Source: Candidatus Tepidiaquacellales bacterium UBA6667 (GTDB lineage Bacteria; Bacteroidota; Ignavibacteria; Tepidaquicellales; Tepidaquicellaceae). Taken from it: a stretch of DNA of 49,581 nt. Below the pieces are notes generated by a model, which ran no database searches, was not told the origin of the DNA, and worked only from the letters and a program-made list of their open reading frames with translations. The stretch is taken from assembly GCA_002455255.1 (NCBI GenBank), contig DKKL01000007.1, positions 115,141 to 164,721 of the forward strand, given 5' to 3'. Within the stretch, counting starts at the first letter, position 1, and the number at the start of each line of letters is the position of its first letter. Position numbers and translations under genes: made by a program. Positions 8,262-17,478 of the stretch are shown here, piece by piece.

Positions 8262-10607
8262 TTATTTTATTAAAATCATTTTTTTAGTAACTGAATTTTT
8301 AGATGAAGTTAATTTGTAAAAATACACTCCGGAAGGTAAACCTGTACCATCAAAATTGAATTCATAATTTCCGGAAACCGCAATTCCACTAAACAAAGTT
8401 TTAATTTCTTTTCCTGATATATCATAGACTTTTAAATTTATCTCATCTTTGAAAGGCAAATAAAAAGAAATTTTTGTACTCGGGTTAAATGGATTTGGAT
8501 AATTTTGGAATAATTTAAATTCCGGATTATTTACAGATGAAATTGGATTTATACTCACTGTTTTATCGCTGAATTTCCCGATATAATTTACTCTGATGTT
8601 TCCTGAAAATGTAAATCCACCACCTGCGATTATATTATTTTCAAAAACTCCAAGCGTTTGGACAACGCTGTTTAACCCGAATCCTGCAAAACTCCAACCG
8701 GATGAATTATAAACTGCAATGTTTTGGTATGTTATTCCGTTAATCTTATTAAATATTCCTCCGACATATAAATTTCCATTTTGAACTAATAAAGTTTTGA
8801 TATATAATGGATAGCCAAATACTCTGTCAATTGAGTTATACATTTTTTCCCAGTTTGAACCGTTCCACATAGCGAGTCTGTTAATTCCTGTATCTCCCTG
8901 TTGAGCAAATGTCCCTCCCGCTATAAGTTTATTGTCATAGTTAGCAAGTGTGAATACTGTCCCCGGTAAACCACTGCTAAATCCGGACCAAGACGACCCG
9001 TTGAATTTTGCAATTCTGTTGAAGTTAAGATTACCTGCTTTGAAAAATGAACCTCCTATTACAAGCTCGTTATTAAAACTTGAGATTGCGAGAACGGCAT
9101 TATCAGTACCTCCTCCGACATTAACCCAATTGTTACCGGAAAGCTTAGCAAGATATTTAAGTTCGGTTGTACCGGAGTAGTAAAAGGCACCACCCGCATA
9201 TAACTCATTATTATGAATTTCCAAAACGAATACCTGATCATCAAAACCCTGACCTACATTAACCCAATCAGTTCCGTTCCACTTTGCGATATAATTTATT
9301 TTGTTATTTCCGGATGAATCAAAAATACCGCCTGCATAAAGCTCACCGTTAAATACTTTTAAAGTCAAAACATCTTCATTAAATCCGCTTCCCATTTGCA
9401 CCCATTGTGTTCCGTTCCACTTTGCTATTTTTTTTGCTCCGATAACATCGCTCATTGTAAATGATCCTCCGGCAATTAGCTCACCATTAAATACCGTTGT
9501 TGCATTTACTACTGAATTAAACCCATTGCCTATATTGTTCCAGGTTAATGATGATGTATCCTGAATTGCTATTCTTCTGATTTGCAAAGCACCTGATGTT
9601 GAAAAGTCACCTCCGACAATTATTTTTCCGTCTAATTCACCTACATATCTCACAGCACTTGAAAATCCGCTCCCACACTGTTGCCATTGGTTTCCATTCC
9701 AGTATGCAAAATTCAAAATATTTACAATTCCTGACGAACTTATTGAACCTCCTGCATAAATTGTATTTCCGGATTTAAATAAATCATATACTTGACCTGT
9801 TAATCCGTTTCCTATCGAAGTCCATTCAGTTCCGCTCCACTTTGCTATTGATGATATCTGTGTAGAGCCGGATGATGTAAATGAACCTCCTGCGTAAAGC
9901 TCACCGTTATACTCTTTAACAATATTTACAGTATTGTTAAATCCGTTTCCAAACGGACTAAAAGTTGTTCCATTATATTTTGCTATTCTTGAAACGGGGT
10001 TTCCGTTTATACTTGTAAAAAATCCCGCTACTATTAATTCGTTATTAAAAACGGTCATTGTTCTTACAAATGAACTGATGGTATTTTTCACAGCTTGCCA
10101 AGATGAACCGTTCCACTTTGCTAAATATTTTACCGAGTCAGCTCCGCTCATAGTGAAAATTCCTCCTGCATATAACTCGTTATTATAAACACAAAGCGAA
10201 TATACGATTCCATTGAGACCTTCGCCTAACTGAATCCAGCTTGAACCATTCCATTTTGCAACTCGATTAACTGGTATATTTCCGGATAATACAAAATTAC
10301 CTGCTGCAATCAATTCACCATTAAATACGACAACGGAGTTTACATCTCCATTAAAACCTACTCCAAATTTTTTCCATACATTATTTTCTAAATATGCTAT
10401 TTTGTTTAATGAATCGAAAGAATTGTTTGAATAGTTAAAAGAACCTGCAGCGACGGGCTTACCCTGATATGTTGTTATATACCTGACCGGTGAATCAAAC
10501 CCGGAACCGGGTGAACTCCAGTTTAGAATATTTTGTGCGTAACCTTCATTGAGGAGTGAAAACAGCAACAAAGGGAAAAGCAAAAATCTAATAATTAATT
10601 TTTGCAT
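8262..10607 (-). CDS. T9SS-exported 14-repeat propeller-like protein
   Basis: A 781-residue secreted protein when started at the ATG at 10607, which begins a good signal peptide (MQKLIIRFLLF…NEGYAQ); a TTG nine codons upstream is possible but adds residues before it. The body consists of 14 repeats of about 50 residues, each with a phrase like AKWNGSSW, then GNGLNGxVYSL, then NNELYAGGxF. The C-terminus is a T9SS type A sorting domain (NYPNPFNPSTKI…KKMILIK) whose last codons match the array genes exactly over 21 bases. Fourteen blades would fit two seven-bladed propellers; this is inference. No enzyme motif was seen. Confidence 0.82.
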   Translation of the reverse strand: MQKLIIRFLLFPLLLFSLLNEGYAQNILNWSSPGSGFDSPVRYITTYQGKPVAAGSFNYSNNSFDSLNKIAYLENNVWKKFGVGFNGDVNSVVVFNGELIAAGNFVLSGNIPVNRVAKWNGSSWIQLGEGLNGIVYSLCVYNNELYAGGIFTMSGADSVKYLAKWNGSSWQAVKNTISSFVRTMTVFNNELIVAGFFTSINGNPVSRIAKYNGTTFSPFGNGFNNTVNIVKEYNGELYAGGSFTSSGSTQISSIAKWSGTEWTSIGNGLTGQVYDLFKSGNTIYAGGSISSSGIVNILNFAYWNGNQWQQCGSGFSSAVRYVGELDGKIIVGGDFSTSGALQIRRIAIQDTSSLTWNNIGNGFNSVVNATTVFNGELIAGGSFTMSDVIGAKKIAKWNGTQWVQMGSGFNEDVLTLKVFNGELYAGGIFDSSGNNKINYIAKWNGTDWVNVGQGFDDQVFVLEIHNNELYAGGAFYYSGTTELKYLAKLSGNNWVNVGGGTDNAVLAISSFNNELVIGGSFFKAGNLNFNRIAKFNGSSWSGFSSGLPGTVFTLANYDNKLIAGGTFAQQGDTGINRLAMWNGSNWEKMYNSIDRVFGYPLYIKTLLVQNGNLYVGGIFNKINGITYQNIAVYNSSGWSFAGFGLNSVVQTLGVFENNIIAGGGFTFSGNIRVNYIGKFSDKTVSINPISSVNNPEFKLFQNYPNPFNPSTKISFYLPFKDEINLKVYDISGKEIKTLFSGIAVSGNYEFNFDGTGLPSGVYFYKLTSSKNSVTKKMILIK

Positions 10608-10675
10608 AACTGTTGTAATTATTTTTAACAACAATATTTCATTTTAGATTAAATAAAAAGGGGAAAATATATACA

Positions 10676-10696
10676 CTCTTGAGTTAAAACTCAGAG
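10676..10696 (-). terminator. Weak hairpin after ligA
   Basis: CTC-t-TGAGT pairs with ACTCA-GAG across a short loop directly past the ligA stop. Reading on the minus strand it is followed by an AT-rich stretch with short T runs rather than a clean T tract. Confidence 0.35.
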
Positions 10697-10706
10697 GTCA
10701 TATTTT

Positions 10707-12716
10707 TCAGGAAATCAATTTTTTGAATTCTTCTTCTGAAATTATTTTGATGCCGAGAGATTTTGCTTTTTCGAGTTTTGAACCGGCTTCTTCACCGGCT
10801 AATAAGTAATCAGTTTTTTTGCTAACTGAAGAAGAAGTTTTTCCTCCGAGATCTTCAATAATTTTTGATGCTTCGTCGCGGGAATATGTCGGCAATGTTC
10901 CTGTTAATACAAATGTTTTATTTAAAATATTAGGATGTGTTTTTGATTTAACTGAGGTGTCAATTTCAAATTTTAATCCGGCGGATTTAAGTTTATCTAT
11001 TATTTCTAAGTTTTCTTTTTTACTGAAAAAATCTCTAACACTGATTGCTATTTTCGGACCTATTTCTCTCACTTCGTTCAATTGTTCTTCCGAAGCGTTA
11101 ATTAAATTATCAATATTTTCAAAATGTTTTGCAAGTATCTTGGCAGTTCTTTCTCCTATATGCCTTATCCCAAGTGCAAATAATACTTTGTCAAAAGGTT
11201 TTTGCTTTGAAAGTTCTATTCCGCTTAAAATATTTTCAGCACTTTTTTCTCCAAATCTTTCAAGAGAAATTATTTTATCTCTATGTATATGTAAACCGTA
11301 AATATCTGTATAATTTTTTACAAACCCTTCCTTAATAAATATTTCTATTATACTTTGCCCTAAACCTTCAATTTCCATAGCATCACGACTGACGAAATGT
11401 TCAATTCTTCCTTGCACCTGAGCAGGGCAATTGAAATTAATACAATAATAATTTACTTCATCTTCGGGTTTTTCAAGTTGACTTCCACAGGCGGGACATT
11501 TTTCGGGAGCTGAATATTTTACTAAATTTTTTGTTCTTTTATCTTTAATTACTTCGGTAACTTTTGGAATTACATCACCACCTTTTTCTATTTTAACATA
11601 ATCACCAATTCTAATATCAAGTCTTTCAATCTCATCAAAATTATGTAAGGTCGCTCTTGAGATAGTTGAGCCGGCGAGGAATACCGGTTCGAGTTCTGCA
11701 ACAGGTGTTATAGTCCCGACTCTACCAACCTGACAAACTATATTTTTTACTTTTGTAATTTGTTGTTTGGCTTTGAACTTATATGCAATTGCCCATCTGG
11801 GTGAGCGTGAAACAAAACCTAATTTTTGTTGCTGTTCAAGAGAATTTATTTTTATAACAACTCCATCAATTTCATAAGGCAAGTCATCTCTTATTTGCTC
11901 AATTTCGTTGCAGTAAGTTTTAACTTCTTCAATATTATTTAATTTTTTATAATGGGAATTCACAGGGAATTTTAATTGCTCAAGTATTTTAACTCCTTCT
12001 GTGTGTGTTTTAAGTTTTATTTCATCTGTATAAAAATAATAAGAATAAAAATTTAATGGTCTTGCAGCAACTGCTTTGGAATCTTTTTGCTTGAGAGTGC
12101 CCGCAGCAGTATTTCTCGGGTTTGCAAAAAGTTTTTCACCTTTTAATTCCTGCTCTTCATTAATTTTTATAAAATCATCTTTTTTAATAAACACTTCTCC
12201 TCTGACTTCAAAATTTTTTATTTTATCCCCTTTAACCGACAGTGGAATTGATTTAATAGTTTTTAAATTTTGAGTTATGTTGTCTCCCTTCTCTCCGTCT
12301 CCTCTTGTAGCACCAATTGCAAATTTTTCATTTTCATAAATTAATGAAACAGCCAATCCGTCAAACTTAAGCTCACAAACATATTCATACTTTTGATTTC
12401 CGAGTAAATTTTTTATTCTTTTATCAAAATCATTAAGGTCATTAAAGTCATAACTGTTAGACAATGAAAGCATTGGAATATTATGATAAACAACATCAAA
12501 TTTTTTTGTTGGGGATTCGGAAACTCTTTGAGTTGGCGAGTCAGAGGTAATGAGTTCAGGATATTTATTTTCAATTTCATGTAATTCCTTCAACATCATA
12601 TCATATTTTAAATCATCAATATCAGGTTGGGCAAGAGTATAATATTTATAATCAGCATCGAGTATTTTTTTTCTCAACTCGTTAACTTTCTTAATAATTT
12701 TTTCCTGTGCGGGCAT
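10707..12716 (-). CDS. ligA: NAD-dependent DNA ligase LigA
   Basis: A 669-residue protein of the usual LigA length. It joins nicks in duplex DNA using NAD+ during replication and repair. The adenylation lysine is Lys117 in ELKFDG, followed by ATRGDGEKGDNIT. A four-cysteine zinc finger (CPACG…CINFNCPAQ) lies around residues 405-430, then helix-hairpin-helix repeats (ALGIRHIGERTAK, EVREIGPKIA), and a C-terminal BRCT domain from about residue 595 (KTFVLTGTLP…). The ATG at 12716 lies two bases after the stop of the RodZ-like gene, suggesting one transcript. All expected domains are present. Confidence 0.97.
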   Translation of the reverse strand: MPAQEKIIKKVNELRKKILDADYKYYTLAQPDIDDLKYDMMLKELHEIENKYPELITSDSPTQRVSESPTKKFDVVYHNIPMLSLSNSYDFNDLNDFDKRIKNLLGNQKYEYVCELKFDGLAVSLIYENEKFAIGATRGDGEKGDNITQNLKTIKSIPLSVKGDKIKNFEVRGEVFIKKDDFIKINEEQELKGEKLFANPRNTAAGTLKQKDSKAVAARPLNFYSYYFYTDEIKLKTHTEGVKILEQLKFPVNSHYKKLNNIEEVKTYCNEIEQIRDDLPYEIDGVVIKINSLEQQQKLGFVSRSPRWAIAYKFKAKQQITKVKNIVCQVGRVGTITPVAELEPVFLAGSTISRATLHNFDEIERLDIRIGDYVKIEKGGDVIPKVTEVIKDKRTKNLVKYSAPEKCPACGSQLEKPEDEVNYYCINFNCPAQVQGRIEHFVSRDAMEIEGLGQSIIEIFIKEGFVKNYTDIYGLHIHRDKIISLERFGEKSAENILSGIELSKQKPFDKVLFALGIRHIGERTAKILAKHFENIDNLINASEEQLNEVREIGPKIAISVRDFFSKKENLEIIDKLKSAGLKFEIDTSVKSKTHPNILNKTFVLTGTLPTYSRDEASKIIEDLGGKTSSSVSKKTDYLLAGEEAGSKLEKAKSLGIKIISEEEFKKLIS

Positions 12717-12718
12717 TC

Positions 12719-13924
12719 TTATTCTTCTGTATTGTTTCCGTTATTATCTGTTGGTGTATTATTATCCGGTGTAGTAACCGTTTCTTCCCTCGTATTTCTT
12801 TCTGTATTATTTCTTCTTGTTTCGCGTGTATTTCTCGGTGCAGTATTTGTTTCAGTATTTTGGTTGCCGGTTTGAGTAGGTTTTTTCTGAACTATTCCAT
12901 CTGCTGTAATCATCAGGTTTGTATATACATTCCTTTCAAATTCAAGTTTTTTATTGTTCAAATATACATTGAGTAATTTTGCATTTTTAGTTGTTATCAG
13001 AAAAAATTTTTGTGCAGTATAAACTCCGGTATCACCTTTTGAAAATTCAATTTCTCTTTGCATTTCTGACCTGTTGGAATCACTTGATATAATTACAGAC
13101 CCGGATGCAGATGGAATAATTTTTAATTCTAATCCACCGGCAAGATCTTTTAGTCTTTGCTCTTCAAGGGCTTTCCTGATTGAATCTTCAATTTCTTCCT
13201 GAGTTCTTTTTCCTAAAATTGTTTTTTCATTTTCAGCAACAACATCATCAAAATTTTGTCTTTCGATTACAGGATTTGTGTTTCCATTATCTAAGAAAAC
13301 AGAGTTAATAAGAAAATATAAACCTGTAATACCAAGTAAAATTAAAACAATAACTCCTGTAGTTTTTAATGCTGATTGAGAAATAAATGGTGACTTATGT
13401 TTTAACGATGCATTTTCATTTACACTAACGGTATATTCTCTTTTTGTTTTTGGTCTTCTTCTTGTTTCTGAAGATAACTCTGTTTCTTTTTGAATAATTT
13501 TTTCAGGAATTTCTTTTACTTCATTTTTTTCAGTTTTTAAATCTTCTGTTTGTTTGTCATCAATGTTTTTTTCGGATTTATCCGGTTCAACTTTTGATAA
13601 TTCCTTTTCAGTTTCTGTTATTATTATTTCTTCTTTTACAGTTTCCTTTTTATCAGTTTCTTTTGATTCAAAAACTTTTGGTTTATATTTTCCTGCTTTG
13701 GCTAAATCAAAATCTTTTAAAACTTCATCAGGGTTTAACTCTATGCAAATTGCATATTGTTTTAAATATGCTCTTACGTATGCGGAGATTTCAAAACTGA
13801 AATCACCATTTTCCATTTTATCAAAAGTTCCAATGTTCAGTTTTGTTTTTAAAGCTACTTCTTGAAGAGATACACCGTTTGCTTCTCTTTGTTTTTTCAG
13901 ATCTTCTGCAAATTTATTCAGCAT
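12719..13924 (-). CDS. RodZ-like helix-turn-helix membrane protein
   Basis: A 401-residue protein with the RodZ layout: a cytoplasmic N-terminal HTH_25-type domain (residues 5-75, GVSLQEVALKTKLN…YVRAYLKQYA), a charged Lys/Glu-rich linker (80-180), one transmembrane helix (about 188-210) and a periplasmic DUF4115-like domain (about 258-345, GLELKIIPSASGSVII). By family it links MreB-type cell-shape machinery to the membrane, or acts as a membrane-bound regulator. The final ~55 residues form a Thr/Asn/Arg-rich low-complexity tail. It is first in a two-gene run with ligA and divergent from the S9 peptidase across 177 bases. Confidence 0.8.
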   Translation of the reverse strand: MLNKFAEDLKKQREANGVSLQEVALKTKLNIGTFDKMENGDFSFEISAYVRAYLKQYAICIELNPDEVLKDFDLAKAGKYKPKVFESKETDKKETVKEEIIITETEKELSKVEPDKSEKNIDDKQTEDLKTEKNEVKEIPEKIIQKETELSSETRRRPKTKREYTVSVNENASLKHKSPFISQSALKTTGVIVLILLGITGLYFLINSVFLDNGNTNPVIERQNFDDVVAENEKTILGKRTQEEIEDSIRKALEEQRLKDLAGGLELKIIPSASGSVIISSDSNRSEMQREIEFSKGDTGVYTAQKFFLITTKNAKLLNVYLNNKKLEFERNVYTNLMITADGIVQKKPTQTGNQNTETNTAPRNTRETRRNNTERNTREETVTTPDNNTPTDNNGNNTEE

Positions 13925-14101
13925 TTATTACAAAATATTTAAAATTGTTTTCATAAAGATTCAATTTAACTCAATTAATTTATTATTTAAATTCAAATAA
14001 AATACATAGGTTTCAACCTGATAATTTGCTGTTTAATACTAAATAAATATATGTTAAACTGAAATTAATTTTTGTAACTTACTTGATATAAATTTACTGT
14101 A

Positions 14102-15952
14102 ATGTCCCGTAAATCCTCAACTAAAAAACAAAAGCAGGATAATGTATTAACAAAATATCCTGTTGAACAGTTTTTCTCTACAAGAACATTATCTTCATTT
14201 GAATTGTCTTCAGATGGTGAAAAAATATTTTATATTACCAATACAACAGGATTATCTCAAATCTGGTCTATCCCTGTTGACGGAGGATGGTCAAATCAAA
14301 TAACTATTGGAGATCAGGCAATTAAAGCTGTGGTACCTGTTCCAAATTCTAAGGATTTATTGTATTTCTCTGATTTCAATGGAAATGAAATTCTTCAGAT
14401 TTATAAAGTTAATGAAAATGGTGGTATTGTTGAGTGTCTGACGGAGAAATATTCCGATTCTATTTCAAACTTTTGCTGTTTTAATAAAAAAGGAACTAAA
14501 TTCCTTTGGAGCAATAACCAAAGAACAAAATTTAATTTTGACATTTTCATTAGGGATATGAAAACCGGTGAAGATAAGTTAGTTTTTAAAACTGATCAAA
14601 AAGTAACTTTAATTCCTGATGGATGGAGTCCTGATGAAAGGTATATAACCATTCAGTCCTTTTATGGAAATATAGACAGAGATATTTCTATTCTTGATTT
14701 AAAAACCGGTGAGCTGGAAAACATCACAAATAGAGATGCTTCAAATACTGAAGTAAATTATACAATTGCTTTCAATAAAAACTCTTCGGGTTTTTATTTT
14801 AACTCAGACCATAATAAAGAATTCAGAGGTTTGCGGTATTACGATATAAAGAAAAAAGAATTCAAATGGATTTTAAATAAAAATACTGAAATTTTTCAGA
14901 TTCATTTTTCAAAAGATTTTAAATTTCTGTCATATATTGTAGCGAAAAATGGGACTGAATATCCTGAAATTATCGATTTCAAAAAAAATAAAAAAATTAA
15001 ACTGAACCTTCCGAAAGGTTGTTATTCAAATTTAAGGTTTTCAAAAAACAATAAAAAAATATTTTTCAAATTAAGCTCTCCTGAAATTCCCGGTGATATT
15101 TTCAGTTATGATTTGAAAAATAAAAAATTAAAACAGTTAACTTTTTCTACTGTCGGTGGAATTAATAAATCTGCATTTACTAAACCCGTTGATGTGTTTT
15201 ATAAAAGTTTTGATGGTTTAAAAATTCACTCACTTCTTTATATACCCAATGGATTAAAAAAAGATGGCTCAAATCCTGCTATACTTTGGCCCCACGGAGG
15301 TCCGGAAGCACAGGAATTACATAATTTTTCAAGATGGATGCAGGTATTTTCAAACAATGGATATATAGTTATAGCTCCTAATTTCAGAGGAAGTACCGGA
15401 TATGGAAAATCTTTTCAGAGAAAAATATATCGCGATTGGGGTGGTGCAGAGTTTGCGGATATTTTAACTTCGATGGATGTGCTTAAGGATTCTGGATACG
15501 TAGATATGAAAAAAGTTGCTGTTGTAGGTGGAAGTTTTGGTGGATTTGCAACGCTTACCTGTATTACAAAAGCTCCTGATTTATGGAAATGTGCTGTTGA
15601 TATTTTTGGTCCAAGCAACTTAATTACTTTTGTAAATTCTGTTCCTGACCATTGGAAAGCCGGGATGGCAGATCTTGTGGGTGATGCTGAAAAAGATAAA
15701 TCTTTACTTGAAGAAAGGTCTCCAATTAATTATATTGATAACATCAAATGTCCGCTTCTCGTAATTCAGGGTAAGCATGATCCGAGAGTTGTTGAAAAAG
15801 AATCAGCCCAGATAGTGGATAAACTGAAACAAAATGGAAAAGAAGTTGATTATATTCTTTTTGAAGATGAAGGTCACGGCTTTTCTAAAATTTCAAATCA
15901 AATTAATGCTTTTAAGAATATTATAAATTTTTTAGATAAACATTTAAGATAA
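14102..15952 (+). CDS. S9 family serine peptidase (acylaminoacyl-peptidase type)
   Basis: A 616-residue protein with an N-terminal WD40-like/TolB-type beta-propeller (to about residue 350) and a C-terminal alpha/beta-hydrolase domain. The catalytic triad is Ser478 in GGSFGG, Asp560 in GKHDPRV and His592 in EGHGFS; the oxyanion region is HGGPEAQ. Such enzymes cleave oligopeptides or N-acylated peptides. No signal peptide is present (MSRKSSTKKQKQ…), so it is probably cytoplasmic. A five-base gap to the SPOR lipoprotein suggests cotranscription. Substrate preference cannot be read from sequence. Confidence 0.92.
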   Translation: MSRKSSTKKQKQDNVLTKYPVEQFFSTRTLSSFELSSDGEKIFYITNTTGLSQIWSIPVDGGWSNQITIGDQAIKAVVPVPNSKDLLYFSDFNGNEILQIYKVNENGGIVECLTEKYSDSISNFCCFNKKGTKFLWSNNQRTKFNFDIFIRDMKTGEDKLVFKTDQKVTLIPDGWSPDERYITIQSFYGNIDRDISILDLKTGELENITNRDASNTEVNYTIAFNKNSSGFYFNSDHNKEFRGLRYYDIKKKEFKWILNKNTEIFQIHFSKDFKFLSYIVAKNGTEYPEIIDFKKNKKIKLNLPKGCYSNLRFSKNNKKIFFKLSSPEIPGDIFSYDLKNKKLKQLTFSTVGGINKSAFTKPVDVFYKSFDGLKIHSLLYIPNGLKKDGSNPAILWPHGGPEAQELHNFSRWMQVFSNNGYIVIAPNFRGSTGYGKSFQRKIYRDWGGAEFADILTSMDVLKDSGYVDMKKVAVVGGSFGGFATLTCITKAPDLWKCAVDIFGPSNLITFVNSVPDHWKAGMADLVGDAEKDKSLLEERSPINYIDNIKCPLLVIQGKHDPRVVEKESAQIVDKLKQNGKEVDYILFEDEGHGFSKISNQINAFKNIINFLDKHLR

Positions 15953-15957
15953 AAATT

Positions 15958-16374
15958 ATGAAAAAAATTTATCTTTACTTACCATTAGTAATTTTAATGC
16001 TTGCTTCATTTTCTTTTAATTCCTGTGGTTCTTATTGTCCTGATTGTGAACCGGGGCAAGATGGTTATAATCCTGATGGTCAGGTTGTAATTCAAGATAC
16101 CATAAAAATGCCTCCTGTTGTTGTTGAGGAAATTATTCCTTATAAAGTTACAGTTCAGATTGGGGCGTTTCGGGACAGAAACTATGCTGATGCTTATGCT
16201 ACAGAAGCAAGAACAAAACTTGACTTAAGAGTAGAAGTAAATCTTGATCCGTTTGACGGGTTATACAAAGTTACCGTCGGTACTTTTGATAATGTTGAAA
16301 CTGCTAATAATTATTTAAGAACTGTCATTTCTCGTGGATATAAAGATGCTTTCACAAGAAATAAGACTAAGTAA
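15958..16374 (+). CDS. SPOR-domain lipoprotein
   Basis: A 138-residue envelope protein. The N-terminus is a lipoprotein signal with Cys23 as likely lipidated residue (SFSFNSC; the -3 residue is non-canonical), followed by GSYCPDC. Residues ~60-135 form a SPOR domain (YKVTVQIGAFRDRNYADAYA … GLYKVTVGTFDNVETANNYL). SPOR domains bind peptidoglycan strands lacking stem peptides, often at division sites. It sits between the S9 peptidase and carA, with a 12-base gap to the carA TTG. Confidence 0.85.
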   Translation: MKKIYLYLPLVILMLASFSFNSCGSYCPDCEPGQDGYNPDGQVVIQDTIKMPPVVVEEIIPYKVTVQIGAFRDRNYADAYATEARTKLDLRVEVNLDPFDGLYKVTVGTFDNVETANNYLRTVISRGYKDAFTRNKTK

Positions 16375-16386
16375 ATTTTAATTTCA

Positions 16387-17478
16387 TTGCGAAAAGGTAA
16401 ATTAGTTTTAGAAAACGGAAAAGTTTTCGAAGGTTTTATATTTGGTTTTGATGGAACTGCCAAAGGTGAAGTTGTTTTCAATACTTCATTTTCAGGTTAT
16501 CAGGAAATTATAACAGATCCATCTTATTATGGGCAAATTGTTATGATGACTTATCCATTAATTGGAAATTACGGTACCAATTTAAAAGATTCAGAATCAA
16601 TAAAAGCTCAAGTTAGTGGGTTTATAACAGGTAACTATGAAGATGATTGGTCAAATTTTGAAGGAATTGAATCACTTAATAATTTTTTAAAACAAAATAA
16701 TGTAACCGCTATTACGGGTATTGATACGAGAGAATTAACTCGTGAAGTCCGCTCAAGCGGTGCTATGAGAGGTATTATTTCGCCTGATATTTCTTCTGAT
16801 GAAAAACTTTTAAATGATGTTTTGAATATTCCTTCAATGTCCGGGCTTGACCTTGTAAAAAATGTTACCACCGCTAAAAACTATATTGTCTCTTCTGACT
16901 CACCTAAATACAAAATAGCTGTTTATGATTTTGGTATTAAAAAAAATATCCTCAGAGAGTTTTTGCTTTTTGAGAATGAACTAAAAGTATTTAATGCAAA
17001 TACTTCACCTAAGGAAATTTTGGATTATAATCCTGATGGAATTTTTTTGTCAAATGGTCCCGGTGATCCTGCAGCATTGGACTATGCAATTGAAAATACC
17101 CGGGCTCTTATTCCAACCGGCATACCATTGTTCGGAATTTGCCTTGGACATCAGCTTGTATCTCTTGCATTAGGCGGTTCAACATATAAATTAAAATTCG
17201 GACACAGAGGCGGAAACCATCCCGTTAAAAATCATTTAACAAATAAAATTGAAATAACTTCTCAAAATCACGGATTCGCCGTGGATGAAAGCTCTCTCAA
17301 TAAAGATGTTATAAAAATATCTCACACTAACCTGTACGACGGAACTAATGAAGGATTAGTTCATAATAAATATCCGGTTATGTCTGTTCAGTATCACCCT
17401 GAAGCTGCACCTGGTCCAAATGACAGTAAATATCTGTTTACTGAATTTATGAAACTTGTTGATGAATATAAGAAATGA
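16387..17478 (+). CDS. carA: Carbamoyl-phosphate synthase small subunit CarA
   Basis: A 363-residue glutaminase subunit that releases ammonia from glutamine for carbamoyl phosphate in pyrimidine and arginine synthesis. The start is TTG at 16387, giving MRKGKLVLENGKVFEG, which matches the family N-terminus; the only upstream in-frame codons before a TAA are ATT, TTA, ATT and TCA. The class I glutamine amidotransferase site is Cys252 (GICLGHQ) with His337 and Glu339 (QYHPEAAPGP). The stop overlaps folD by ATGA. carB is not in this window, so the large subunit is encoded elsewhere. Confidence 0.96.
   Translation: MRKGKLVLENGKVFEGFIFGFDGTAKGEVVFNTSFSGYQEIITDPSYYGQIVMMTYPLIGNYGTNLKDSESIKAQVSGFITGNYEDDWSNFEGIESLNNFLKQNNVTAITGIDTRELTREVRSSGAMRGIISPDISSDEKLLNDVLNIPSMSGLDLVKNVTTAKNYIVSSDSPKYKIAVYDFGIKKNILREFLLFENELKVFNANTSPKEILDYNPDGIFLSNGPGDPAALDYAIENTRALIPTGIPLFGICLGHQLVSLALGGSTYKLKFGHRGGNHPVKNHLTNKIEITSQNHGFAVDESSLNKDVIKISHTNLYDGTNEGLVHNKYPVMSVQYHPEAAPGPNDSKYLFTEFMKLVDEYKK

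Noticed and set aside
7923..10188. Open frames on the plus strand across the propeller genes
   Set aside because: They shadow repeat-rich T9SS genes and show no signal peptide or domain of their own.
8262..10607. Regularly spaced repeats suggestive of a CRISPR-like array
   Set aside because: The repeats are in-frame protein repeats of about 150 bases with diverged sequence, inside a signal-peptide and sorting-domain protein.
10608..10634. TTG at 10634 as start of the 14-repeat protein
   Set aside because: The ATG at 10607 begins directly at a standard signal peptide; the upstream nine codons add nothing typical.
10819..11301. 160-codon open frame antisense to ligA
   Set aside because: It lies wholly inside ligA, which has all family motifs; the antisense translation is Ser/Leu/Phe-rich as expected from the reverse complement of a Lys/Glu-rich gene.
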